Positions 26,591 through 38,801 of a stretch of DNA of 64,000 bases are shown piece after piece (position 1 is the first letter of the stretch; each line of letters begins with the position of its first letter). This stretch comes from Urechis unicinctus. Lineage: Eukaryota > Annelida > Polychaeta > Xenopneusta > Urechidae. Made by a program: the position numbers and the translations under genes. Below the pieces are notes generated by a model that was given only the letters and a program-made list of their open reading frames with translations, ran no database searches and was not told the DNA's origin. The DNA lies in the NCBI GenBank assembly GCA_034190875.2, contig CM067358.1, positions 51,425,811 through 51,489,810 on the forward strand, given 5' to 3'.

Positions 26591-29500
26591 AATGTGTCAA
26601 ATAGTGTTAAACAGGACAGAATCAAGCTGCTGGTAGTGGGACTTTGCATTTAAGGGAAACAAATTAAGTGAACCATGCGGGTGTGGTTTCTAGCAATTAA
26701 CATTCATTGCAACATGCGAAACCAGCAGTTAAGCAAGTTCATAACAAATTATAATGAAGTTGCTGTCATTTATACCATCGTGTATTTTCGGTTCTCTGTT
26801 CAGCGTATGGATTATTGTTTTTTTAAGACATACACACAAACATTGATTTGGTGCGACGTTGGATGGCATGGCAAATATAATCGTTGCTTATGAATAATTA
26901 CTTTGATTGAAGTGCGCTCCAGTTAAATGTTTTCCCATTATTTCACGTTATAAACATAGTAAGGGTCCAGATTAAATATCACTGAGCATTTATTTTGGAT
27001 TGATTGGGTAGTAAAAAGCACGATTTATGTCTTTCGTTTGGATATGTGTACAATAAGTTTAAACATTGGATATTTATCTTCCCCTTACTTATCAATAGAA
27101 GTGCATACATTATAGCCAAATCTTTTCGCTCTTTCTTTTCAGCTCTTGCTTTTCAGCTCTTGCTTTTCAGCTCTTGCTTTTCAGCTCTACTTGCTTTTTA
27201 GCTCTACCTGGTCGTGGCCTTTCGACTAAAGTCATTTTAGAGCAGTTATTTAATGCAATGTGCCCATATACACTAACTTGTGTAGTCTAGTTATTGACAT
27301 TTATTATCCCTGTTCACTGTCACGAGTTGCACCCACTGACAACCTTTTTCTCTTGAAGCACATGCACAATGGACCAACGCCACAACAACAAAAGGGTGGC
27401 GTGCTTTTTGCGATAAAAGCGTGTTTGTGGGTTCTGTATATCATAATAAATCTATTATTGTACGATTGATTGAGGTGTTTTTAGGCTTGCATGTTTACCA
27501 CTTACACAGCGCAATAACTGTCGGCCCAACAAATCTGTGGGCCTCTATTTTCAAACTAATACACAGCGTGAAGCTGTCAGGTAAGTCTATATCCATTGGA
27601 CTTTTGTTGATAACCATCAAACCAACATTATTGTAGGTGCTACAATGTTTGTGTTACAGTACTGAATCCAATGCCAGAGATTGTGAAGCCTCAAAACTAG
27701 CCACTCGTTATGAGAAGCTTTATTATAAAGCAATTCCCAGAGGCGTAGGCGTAGCGACCGAATAACGTTGAATGTCATTCATCACTCATTGGTTAGTGCT
27801 GACGTTGATGTGCTTTTCAATTACATAGAAACATGACGTGAACCTATGTTTTTGGCTATACACGCCATGAATGATGTCCGCTGTAGGATTCGGTGTAAAG
27901 GGTCAAGAGGAGCAACATCAAGGAAATAATAACTTAGGCTGTTTAAACTTTGTTGTTTCAGTATGCTTTAATTAATAGACCCTCAGAAATCCACTGTATC
28001 ATTGCTGTCTATGCACCAAATATACGCGAGTCGCAAACCTTGATATTCGTATTGTAAATAAACAAAAGCAGCCCCATTTTCATGTAAAACACGACTGGAG
28101 GACTGTAATTATGATCGGCAACACACAAGGATTGGTACACAATTACATACAATGTAAAATAACCGTTAATGGCAATATAGCATGCTTACGGTTTGGTCAT
28201 ATGTAATCAGTCGTCTCTTGTGAAGTAGCAGAAGTTTGTGGAGCCTTTACTTGTTTCGCCCAGTGTGTCCTGCCAAATACAAAGAAGTAATGCATGTAAA
28301 ATAGTCACATATGTCTTTGTTTCGTTTATTATAATGAGAGAAAACATACCATGCTGACTAGATTCGTGAGACATTGAGAGTGGGTTGATTCAATTGCATA
28401 TAATATGCGGCGTTAGTATATATTTACCACTGATTGAACACCTTCTTACTAGGCGCCACTTTCTATTTTGATTTTCGGAAGAATATTCAGGTTCACTAAA
28501 AATAACCGTTGTGATTACCTTGTGCATCCATGGAAGCTTGCTTACCGGCTAATGTGATACAGAGAACAGTAGTGTCCAAGTACAATTGATGTATTGGTTA
28601 TTTAACTGATAGCGAACACAGGAAAAATGCTAATGTCATTAGCGAGTGTGCGCTGTGCGGCCGGTCGTCTATATGCATGTTTTGCACTTTGCACGACAAG
28701 ATAAAACATCCAGAAACCTGCATAATGACTGTTATAAATAAACTGGTGAAGCTGCTGCATTTGTACAGACGTATACACACTATTTACATCCCAAAAATGT
28801 TAATATATGCCCAATGTACATTGTGATATCAATAAGTGCGTTCATTGTTTGTTAAGGCACGGTATACTTAAAATTATAGTCTATTCTACAGTCTACATAG
28901 TTCACCACCACGTTTTTGCCTACATGGCAAACTCCACCAACTTGGTTCAAGCACTTTTTATTTCATATTCACAGTTGCAATGGTTGTGCCTCCATTCTTG
29001 TCGGTAATAGTTAATTACATCAAGTAAAGATATCAATTAATGTAATTGAGTTTTGAAAGCAAGTCACTCATTTCCAGCTTATGTCCATTCGCTGTGCTGC
29101 TGCTGCAGAAACACTATTTATCAATCTTTACAACCCCGTCTGGCAAATGGTTGATATGCACAAACATGTATTTACTGACCTGGCTAGATACTTCACGCGG
29201 ATGGTGCTGTGTATGTGTCGTTTGTTATAGCACTGTATTGTGGTAAGAAACTTAACGTCTCATGAAAAAAGTTTGAATTATGTAATATTATAAATATAAG
29301 TTGATTCCACGATGTGCATAATGTCATGGGCTGCGATCATATTGCAGATATATTACGTTAGAAGATGATCATTATCAATATCCCTGCTAATTCATATATT
29401 ACATATTACCCTAGACCGATTCATATAGACCTACTGAAGACGCGGTCGTGATGAATAAATGTGAGATCTCACAATGGCATAGGTCAGACATTGAGAAAAT

Positions 29501-30009
29501 ACTGAATCAACATGTAGCTATATGTGTATATGAATCTTGGTAAAAACGATTAGCGTTTGGAAGTAATGCAACAATACGGCCAATTGAATATGAGTTGCAG
29601 CAAATATATACTATTACCTTGTCCAGCTATCACAAGATGCACCTTCGATTAACAGTAGAATATTTCTTCACGGATAAGTAGAACTTCATCCACATGTGTT
29701 TGTTTGCGTACAGGACCAACATATTGAAACCCAAACGACTCGCAAGTAAGATATATCTCCTTTGCCATGTTAGGAACCACATGCAGCCCAGCACATCTAG
29801 GCGTCGATTTACTCTACTGTACAGATTGTATCATTAGCATACCGAACAACGATTATCACCTTAGGGTTGATGAAGATATGATGTAAATACGTACGGACGT
29901 GTTTTACTTTTTACACAATGCAAAGAGCGCATAGGTTAGCAAATATATTCCATCTAGCATGCTCCAAGTCTCTTTGTGGAGCCGCAATCAACAGCAGGAT
30001 CATTCATAG
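26591..30009. other. Gene-free stretch with a short 14-bp tandem repeat
   Basis: A 14-bp unit (cttttcagctcttg) is repeated about four times near 27127-27190. Elsewhere I see only short open frames with no recognisable domain. If the second Kolobok-like element (30010-30508) extended leftwards, its later exons should lie here on the minus strand, but I did not find them. Confidence 0.5.
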
Positions 30010-30504
30010 TTGATAATACAACAAAATTACTTACACTGTTACTTGTTCGGCAAAAACTTCGTAGCATCTTCGTTGGTCAAACTCCTCCTCCCTGAACGCT
30101 TCCCATCTGGCAAACTGGGCCCCTTAAAAGACCCTTGTGTTAGACCACAGCTGGTCTCGCTCACGCTTCATTCTTTTGGTTGTTGCATCTGTCTGTAGCT
30201 GCTTTCTTCCTCCACCTCTTCTTCGTTTCTTGCACTGGTCGTCCATTATCGCGATGAAAATAGTGTAAACTAAACATCCACCGTCAGCGAACGGCACAGA
30301 GAGATGACGTTTCTGCGCTTCCAGTATTAATTACGTTATCTTCGACGGGACGTGAAGAATAAGAAATTTTATTTAAGAACAACAAGAAATATATACGGCC
30401 ATTCCAACTTGGAAATCCGGATATGAGCACCATTTAGGATACTCTTGCAGTTAGCAAATTTTTTTTCGTTTAAAAATCGAGTGATTTTTCTATGAAATGC
30501 ACCT
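30010..30504 (-). pseudogene. Decayed 5' part of a second Kolobok-like element (non-THAP N-terminus)
   Basis: On the minus strand an ATG at 30246 opens MDDQCKKRRRGGGRKQ..., which reads to an in-frame TAA at 30126-30124. It then continues in the same frame as GAQFARWEAFREEEFDQRR to a splice donor (GTAAGT) starting at 30034. Animal Kolobok-like transposases without THAP often start with a basic tract followed by an 'IG..F.RW..L+' helix. This exon resembles that head, from memory. About 258 bp upstream (30504 inward) the sequence AGGTGCATTTC abuts TTAA (30505-30508), fitting a TTAA-element terminus. No downstream exons or left end were found, so it is a truncated, broken copy. Confidence 0.4.
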
Positions 30505-30508
30505 TTAA
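30505..30508 (-). repeat. TTAA with candidate right terminus of a second element
   Basis: TTAA is followed on the minus strand by AGGTGCATTTC. This resembles the TTAA-AGG start described for T2/Kolobok-related elements. The opposite end was not found, so the call is tentative. Confidence 0.3.
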
Positions 30509-33500
30509 GTCAACCCGATCAAACGCTTTCCAAGTGTCCCATCACGTGATATAACTTTGTGAATATTGACTCCTATAATGCTCTGTAATTTTCGTTGATG
30601 CAAACGTGCACCAACTTGCTTACAGTGCATAACATTTGATATTCATTAATCACATTATCAATTAATCTTGTTTCCCTATAACTCTCTGAAGAGTTATTTA
30701 TCGATACGTATCACTATTGTTCAAAGAATTCCCGCCGTTCTAAGGAATGGGCGCAGACATACATGTTAGCATGCCACGAGGCAAGTATACATGGTTAAAC
30801 ATCTTACCGCAAAGTGTTGTTAAATTCATCACAGCCGATCAGAATGTGTTAAGAAGAAATATCACAAACCGTCCGTTTTATCTCATTTCAGCTTGCAAGC
30901 TGCCACTTAAACGTGTAATATGTCGCTAGCATAAACAAAACCCACATGTACCGCCGGCACACTACAAGATTACATTGCAATCCAAGGAATCATTTAGTGC
31001 CTCCATTGCATGGTGACTATAAGACATAGAAAGCTAGTCTGTTTTGATTTCTGATCACGTACCGTGATGCCCTCATGTAATCCCGCATTGCTTTAATCTT
31101 GATATCTCTAAAAGCGCCTGTAGAAGGTCACCCAATCCCCTACCAGAGTCGGCACCAACATATTAATTTTCCTTTTGGCTGATTGACCAGCTACACCGGT
31201 GCTTACGCCTTTTATTGACAGGAATACACTGGTGTGCTGCTGCGATACGGGCATTGCTATCAATCTGGGTACATGCGAATGCATTTCGCTCCAATAACAA
31301 TCTACGCTTATAACGATCAATATCGCTGACATCACTTTCCATCCGTTTTCGTCTATTAATGGTTGGTCGCTCAACTTTAACAATCAGCGGGACGCGGGTA
31401 TTTCTGATGACCATACAATTGTAAATGGTCGAATGAATTATCACTTTCATAAAGACACTCGTACTTTGACATTGGCGAAATAAGACTTTTGGATACTAAA
31501 CATAATCGAATGTTGATCTTACGTGTGACATATTACCAACAAGTCGCATGTAACTGAACACTGCAGCCCACAAAATGTCTCCAGTGCAACAGTGTAAAGA
31601 GTAATGGCTCGATTGAAGTCATTGTTGGAGTCACCGCAAATAATTACTTAATCACCATTATTACTGAACTGAGGTAGGCTAGTACTCGTTGGTAAGGGAT
31701 GACCTTTGATCAACATCACATGGTATATACACCTTGATGATACCACCTTTGCTGTTGCCATGAATCAAGACAACTTTGATGAGATATTGAGTAGAGACAC
31801 CACAAAATCGTGCGCTCCTTTTCCTAGATTAGTCATAGGAAAATAACAAATTTGTATGACCAATAAGCTGGTGATATGTTCTTACCAATTGAGGTACTGG
31901 AAATCAATTACTCTCTTAAATGTATAAAAAAAATTGAATGATTTATGCATGAAGAGTCCTTAACTGTCATTGCCGGAATTCATGTTTAACAATATTTATA
32001 TTGCATCTTACCTAGAGGTTTGAGTTGGGTCCTGCTCTATGTCTTACGTAATAGGGCACTGATTAACTTCGACCGTTATAATATACATAATAAATTGTTT
32101 GGTGTGCCAGCATAGCGCAAGCAATATGTCTTCTCAATTCCAGGCATAGCAAAATATCTTAGGAAAAAACTGGTTGGTGTGTTCTTTGATCCGTCATATA
32201 AAGTGAGATAAATGAAGCTGGGTCGGGGTTACACATTAGAGCAACAACAAAATGTATGGTGCAATTTCAGAAAGAAACTACATGTAACTAACTGTGTCTC
32301 ACAGTGACAGACTACATCAGCATGGCCTCTCCTGCAGGCAAATGTATTCAAATAAAAAATAACTGCTCAGTTACCGTATTTCTACAATTCCCATCACACA
32401 CATGGCATGTATGTATGATTACGATAAATCGATTTGTCACCATGCAAGCTTTTGTTGCAATACGTTCTGAAAAAATCTCATCGTAAATGGCATTTGCGAC
32501 AGGTGTAAGTTGGAACCAATGTTAGGAGGTATTACAGTCCTAACCAACATCAAAGCATGCCCATTTCAGCCACCAGTTTCATGTCGTAACCCTCTACATC
32601 TGAGCTAAACGATAAACTTTAGCTTTCCAATTCCACGAATTACCCACGAGTCAATGATGTCATATCGTGAGATAGGGTGTAGCGAAGCACGATACGTACT
32701 CGAGATTGATGACAAAAAGACGCGAGCAGAACGGTTTATTACTTTACTTCACTTTTAATTTTGAGATAGAGCTTTGCCTAAAGATTGCAGAGAGATGTAT
32801 TAAGCTCAGAGACAAGGAGAGCACTGATTCTAAAACGTAGAAGTAATTCTCACAACGCTATCCCAATCCTCAAGCAACATCCAGCAGCCTGATGAGGATG
32901 ATAGTGATATCTCAAAACTAACACTGTAATTACCAAGTGCATAATCAATACGATGTCGCTATTTGATATCTATGTGAATCGCTGGTAAGGGGGAACAATC
33001 CAGTCTGTCAGCTTGAAACCACCAACGCACGGTAACCTTGTGTATATGTCGATGACTAACTATGGGGATAAATATGAGCATGTTGGAGTTCCCAATGTAA
33101 ATGACGGATTATAGTTGCCCATGGAATAACATGCTAACACTTTGCTGATGTAAGTTCTCAGTATGAGTATATCAACCTGCAGTGATTTGACAGAAATAAT
33201 AATACTGAGCGTAAAATTGCGATTTTATATGTTTTTCTATACTATAAGGTTTGGATTTGGTTTCAGCAGTAGCGCAGATCGTGTGATAGCAGTCAGTCTG
33301 AACGCTTGCTTGGAGATACATAACATCGTATTCCTGCGTAATTTACAATAGCATTGTTTGAATACGCTTTGTCACCACAAGCAGCGCGTTGCGCGCGTCA
33401 CTTCATGTATATATCACCGTTACTGGGGACTATGCCGGTAAATCAGCTCACCCTTTTTGGTGACCATTGCAATTGACCTGACAAAAATAAGTCCTTCAGC

Positions 33501-33580
33501 AATCAACAAGCATGGTAAGGTAATCCTGTGTAACTGAATATAGCAAATTTGACAGCAAGTTAAACCTCAGTAGTTTTATG
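30509..33580. other. Gene-free stretch
   Basis: Open frames reach about 95 codons (minus strand, 31163-31450) with no recognisable domain and no linked exons. Confidence 0.45.
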
Positions 33581-33584
33581 AGGG

Positions 33585-33740
33585 AGTCTATTGCGAGAGA
33601 GATTCACTCATTGTTCATTCCGTTCTGACCGCCGCTAGCAAATAGCTGTTGGTAGGTCCCGTGCCAAAGGTTAGCTCCCGATGGTGTCTCTGAAGACAGC
33701 TGACGCCTTTTGTAGCACATTCGTCCTATATATCACGATA
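33585..33740 (-). repeat. Dispersed repeat, copy B (inverted)
   Basis: Reverse-complement relative of 20410-20555, sharing the blocks ggcggtcagaa, gggacctaccaac, gctaacctttg, ttcagagacacc and aggacgaatgtg in the same order. Confidence 0.6.
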
Positions 33741-33954
33741 ATTAAAACAATGACGCCCTCACAGCATTCTTGCTTATGTTGGTATTGATTAACGACGGCA
33801 GTTAATGTGCGTAAATGTGCGTGCTCATCACAATTTCCGTACCTTGTATCTAGGACAAAACCTCGTTTCGGTTCCCCTGGAGAGCACTTCTTTGCTGTGC
33901 TCGGGTATCAATGAACGGAATATATACTGAAGATTGCTTTTCGCAACAGGGCTA

Positions 33955-34248
33955 ACATTCTTTATATTCTGATAAAGATAACCGGCCGCGTTATTGGTTT
34001 ACTGGCAGCAGCAAATGATTTCGTAAAGATAAGCTGCTGCATTTATTATTCACTGGTAGCATCAGGTAATTAGATACAGATAACTTGCCATATTGATTAT
34101 TTACTGGTAGCATCAGGTAATTAGATACAGATAACTTGTCCTATTGATTATTTACTGATAGCATCATGTAATTTGATACAGTTAACTGGCCACACAGAAT
34201 AGTTACTGGTAGCATCAGATAAATTGATACTGATCACTGGCCACATTG
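33955..34248. repeat. Tandem repeat of ~52-60 bp, about five copies
   Basis: Each unit contains tactggtagcatca, then gtaattagatacagataa and a gattattt-like end. The two central copies are almost identical and the outer ones diverged. It directly abuts the TA array that starts at 34250. Confidence 0.85.
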
Positions 34249-34250
34249 AC

Positions 34251-34339
<89 letters not shown>

Positions 34340-34797
34340 TATATATATATATATATATATGTGTATATATATATATTTATGTATATATATACATATATGT
34401 TTATATTTCTATATATATATTTATACATATATATATACGTATATATAATATATATATATATATAATATATACATATATATATATGTGTAGATATATATAT
34501 TTATGTATATATCTACATATATGTTTATATTCTATATATATTTTATACATATATATATACGTATATATATAAAATATTTATATAATATATAAATTTATAT
34601 ATTTATATAAGTATATATATAAAATATATATATGCATACATATATGTATATAAATATATATATATATAAATATATCTTATTAATATATAATTATATCTCT
34701 ATATATATATATAAATCTCCCTCTATATATATTTATACATATAAATATATATATATAAATATATATATAATAATATATATACATATATATATATACT
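34249..34797. repeat. TA-rich microsatellite block
   Basis: A clean (TA)n run to about 34336, then imperfect TA with TTTA/TGTA interruptions to 34797. Confidence 0.95.
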
Positions 34798-35110
34798 TAC
34801 AATTGCAACCATTTTGGACAATATCTACAAAACCGACCATTTTGGGTCATTCGATTATTTCGCTTTTTGGAGCTCAAGTTATGTGATATCACGGATGCAA
34901 AACATTATACATCTGCCTTGTACAGCTTTCAGTTAATATCTTCATTCAAAACTTATTTTAGAAGATTATAAAAATCCTAGGCCAAAATGGTTGTACCAAA
35001 ATAATCGTGATAGTTTTGTCATGCAAAAAACCAACCATTTTGGAACTTTTTTATAAAACCAACCATTTTGGCCTTTTTATATAACCAACCATTTTGACCA
35101 TTTTACATAT
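34798..35110. repeat. Cluster of ACCATTTTGG motifs next to the TA array
   Basis: The motif accattttgg or a one-mismatch form occurs at least six times in about 300 bp. It is often preceded by accaacc, and once appears inverted as ccaaaatggt. The same motif in the opposite orientation is clustered at 50840-51100, just before the large TA array there. Confidence 0.65.
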
Positions 35111-37425
35111 CTACTCATATTGGCGATTAGAATAAACAAATGAGCCGACCAGCCCTTTTTGCCTTCCGATATTACCAACATTTATTATCCCAACCAACCT
35201 ACTACTGACAGGCCATCGTTTATACAAGCTTGGGTTACAAAGCTTAGAAGGTCAATGAAACCATAAACGACTTAAATTTAATTCCTACAAACAAGCTTAC
35301 ACAAAGTATTGCGCGTTTTTAGGTCTTTCGGGAACCCAAAGAAACTTTTTTCGATTTCTCATTGTTTAAACATAATTCGAACTGTACATTCACAATATTC
35401 AACGAGCCATGAAGAAAAAAGTGAAGTTAAATTATCGGCGCGATTCCACGCTCCGAAAAGTTCCGAACCTTGCCGAGCGGCAGGTGTACCGTTCGAACGG
35501 AGAAAATATGCATTAAAGTCACCTATTTTAAGGAAGGGAGTTCTTCAACGTACCCGTTATTAATTTGGATACACATTTATACTTAGGTACTGCGAGTTTT
35601 AACAAGAATTAGTGATCCCTAACATTCTGAAGAAAGTCGTCTCTAATATTGGAGCACGGACGATTCCAAGTCAAAAATGCACTTAGGTTATATATTTTAA
35701 CGTATTTATATTCTGATTCATGGATAATTAAACTGCCATCATTGAAGTAATTGCTGTAACTATTATGCATATCGATTGCTCTGGGCAGATTAATGTTATT
35801 TAACCACTCTGAACACTGTAATCTGTCTGTCAACGATGTCGGACAACATCCCTCGTCCCTTGAATCGGGAGAGGCCAAACAGCTGTCACTATTTATCTCC
35901 GTGCGACATGGCGACAGTTTTGCCGCACATTGCCAAAGTTGCAAAATCCGCTTAAATTTGGTGCAACAAAACAACAAGGTGATAATCTTAAATCAGTTCC
36001 AATTAAATGAAAGAAGAAGTGTTTATATATAGTAAATGAAAGGCGAATAAGATATGGTAATTTGAGAGAAAATAACTTTCGACTGAAGCTATTTGGGTGT
36101 TTCCCCAATCGGTCGCGTTGACAGGCTTCTGTGAAGTTCTGATCAGCTAGCTAGCTATACACTGAATGACACGGAGCAGTGGAGGCAGCATCACATAGCG
36201 TTATGAACCCATTCCTCGTTCTTATATTATATGGTTCAATAATTTATTTTCGTATTGTTAAATATTAACTGCAATAATGCAAACCAGCCGAGAAGTTTAG
36301 GCAACAGGACACAAAGTATGTGCATGTCTAGCCCGGTTAACAGACCTAACTACTACCTGTTAGGTCTGGCGTTTGGCCTATTCAAAATGCGGTTGACAAC
36401 CAAAGATTGATCTCACTGACTTTCATAGTTTAACAAATACAAACATGAACCATATCTGGTTATTCTTAAACATCTTACGGTGCTCACTGAAAAATCCAGA
36501 TCGTGATCAATCTTCGTTATATGCAAAAATCCACCAAAAAAACACATCGCCAACATTTACGCTGCTTCTTGTCTCGCCATTTTGGTTTCGGATGATAAAG
36601 GGCGCTATGACAAAATTGCTTCCTGTACCAGGTTACAGACGTTATGACTATGCGTGAGGGTTGCAATGTACCAACGCTCCTTATTATATATCAATCTATA
36701 TTACTTTAAACATATTTATTAATCAACACTGGCACCAAGCAGCAAGCCGTATACAAAATTGACCAATTATTATAAGATGTCTAGTGTTCTTTCAAGTGTA
36801 CCCACATAATTTGTTCAAGTGGCGTACTCTTAAGCAACCATTTATAATGCATTTTAATAATATGGATATCACTGTATAAAATATGTATTTTTAATTTATG
36901 TTTGATTGTCTGGTTGCCCATTGTATTTGGTTAACTGTGTTGATAACTTGCTCCAGTAAATTTGATAATTTTTTGTTTCAGTTGCCAGTAATTCAACGTT
37001 ATTTACCTCGGGAAAATCCGTGTTTCGTGGCAAAACTAAACTACTAAGAAGATATATATTATTTTTTTGCACAGTTACCTCATATATCATTTGGACACCC
37101 AGTATAGTAAAATTCTTGAAGTATGCACAATATTTTTGGACAATAAAATTTTAGCACATCATATGTGTTATTCTATATAGCAGTCATTGTACTGGCAAAG
37201 CAGTGGTGTTGCACCTATGGACGCAATGGTGGTTTTTGTCCCTTGAGTGACTGTCTTGCGTGGGCAGTACATATTAATTGCTATATGCATATATTTGTGC
37301 AATATAACATACTGCTCGTGAGAATGTTCACCCCCAAACAAACGCATACATGCACTCATGCACTTGCGAACACATACACACACCGCCTCTGCACCTTTAT
37401 CCACCCCACTGCCACACCCCAAAAG
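35111..37425. other. Gene-free stretch
   Basis: The longest open frame (minus strand, 35609-35977, 122 codons) has protein-like composition, but no domain is recognised and no flanking exons could be linked. Not called as a gene. Confidence 0.4.
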
Positions 37426-37937
37426 TGTAAGTTAGATATACAACCTTTCGGCCACTCGGGACATGAACACAAAACCAATTTAAACAAATGAATTTCACCT
37501 CTTTTCACTCCTACTAGATTAATTGTTGCTTAATTTACATAAAACTTTCGAATCCCGTTAAGTTCCGAACGGGTCATTTTCTAAATTATACAGTCCTTTA
37601 CCAAATCCAATCCTTTGATGAAAACATTCGAGTCCCGTCAACTCCCTTAACAATTAACTTATACCCGTTTGATCTCCCATTCTAAGCTCCGAATGTCCCC
37701 AAGTCCCCGATTAACCAATCACAGCTCACCACACCAAGCCACCCCCATCTTTCACTATAAATACGACAGCATCAGACACACAAACATTATTATTATTAAA
37801 TTCTACATATCCATCCTACAACAACAACCAGATTCAGAACCCGTACGTGCAAATCAGCAGAGACGAATAAAGAAAATAGAAATTCATATAAAGTCTCGGG
37901 TATTATTTAGCAGGACATCAACCCTCAGCTACCTACA
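37426..37937 (+). mobile_element. Candidate solo or orphan LTR
   Basis: A CCAAT box (37715-37719) and a TATAAATA box (37756-37763) are followed only about 103 bp later by a poly(A) signal AATAAA (37866-37871). Promoter and poly(A) signal this close together are typical of an LTR (U3-R-U5), not of a gene. The proposed limits run from tgtaagttag at 37426 to ca at 37936-37937. The following tcggcgacttacg looks a little like a tRNA primer-binding site. Internal direct repeats (ttcgaatcccgttaagttcc versus ttcgagtcccgtcaactccc) are present. No second LTR, gag or pol was seen, so limits and identity are uncertain. Confidence 0.38.
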
Positions 37938-38801
37938 ATAACGTCGGCGACTTACGAATGATCTTCTCTCATCGCTCATTAACATCCCTACTCTAACACT
38001 ATTTTCAAAATACAATGTGTATTATTAATAATGTCTTTGCATATTTGTACAATAAACATACTGTAGGGCTGTACTGTTGTTTGTTTTAGATGCAAAACAA
38101 AACAAAAATACACTTTGCACACATGTCAGTAAACAATAAACCCTCATGTAATTTTAGTTGACCTATTGTAAACCATGATTTTTCATCCATCTTATAACTC
38201 TATATAAACCCAGACTAGGGAAGATAAAAGTTATGTGGTGACAAATCATTAGTTTATTTATTACCATTATTTTATGATTATGATTCAAATCCATGAACAA
38301 CACCAATGAGATAAATGAAAATGCGTCCTATTTAACATGTATTTTTAATTCGCAACCGCATTCCCCTTAAAATACCACTGATGACTTAGCAGCAATTATT
38401 CAGACACTTCCACATAACTGACCACTTTGATATCTCCCATTTCCGGTCAAGTAACCCAAGGTAAGAGAACTGGTCAATTTGTTGGGGTGAAACATCTACT
38501 TCAATCCCATCATACTTACTAGTATCGTAAGGATTATTCATTTACATTTGTGTCATTACGTACAATATATTATATGTTATTATTCAGTTATTCCATTTAA
38601 CCATTGATTAATGAGAAAACTCAAATCTCTAACCAGAGAAGAGGCGTGGGTGATGACAGATAATAAAATATTGAATCCTGTCCAGTACATTAAATATGGG
38701 ATAACGTCATCCAGAACAACCGGGTGGGCTGGGAAATGGGTTTCCTAACTCACGTTTGTAACTGTTAATTTATTGTTTATGCAACAGTTACCGAAATAGT
38801 T
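37938..38801. other. 5' flank of the DUF6589 gene
   Basis: No open frame or clear promoter box immediately before the ATG at 38802. The nearest good TATA box is the LTR-like one 1 kb upstream. Whether it drives the gene cannot be told from sequence. Confidence 0.4.

Noticed and set aside
31108-31450. Two overlapping minus-strand frames of 91-95 codons
   Set aside because: Mutually exclusive frames, neither with a recognisable domain.
35609-35977. 122-codon minus-strand frame with plausible composition
   Set aside because: No recognisable family, and overlapped by a plus-strand frame of similar length. No splice-linked neighbours found.
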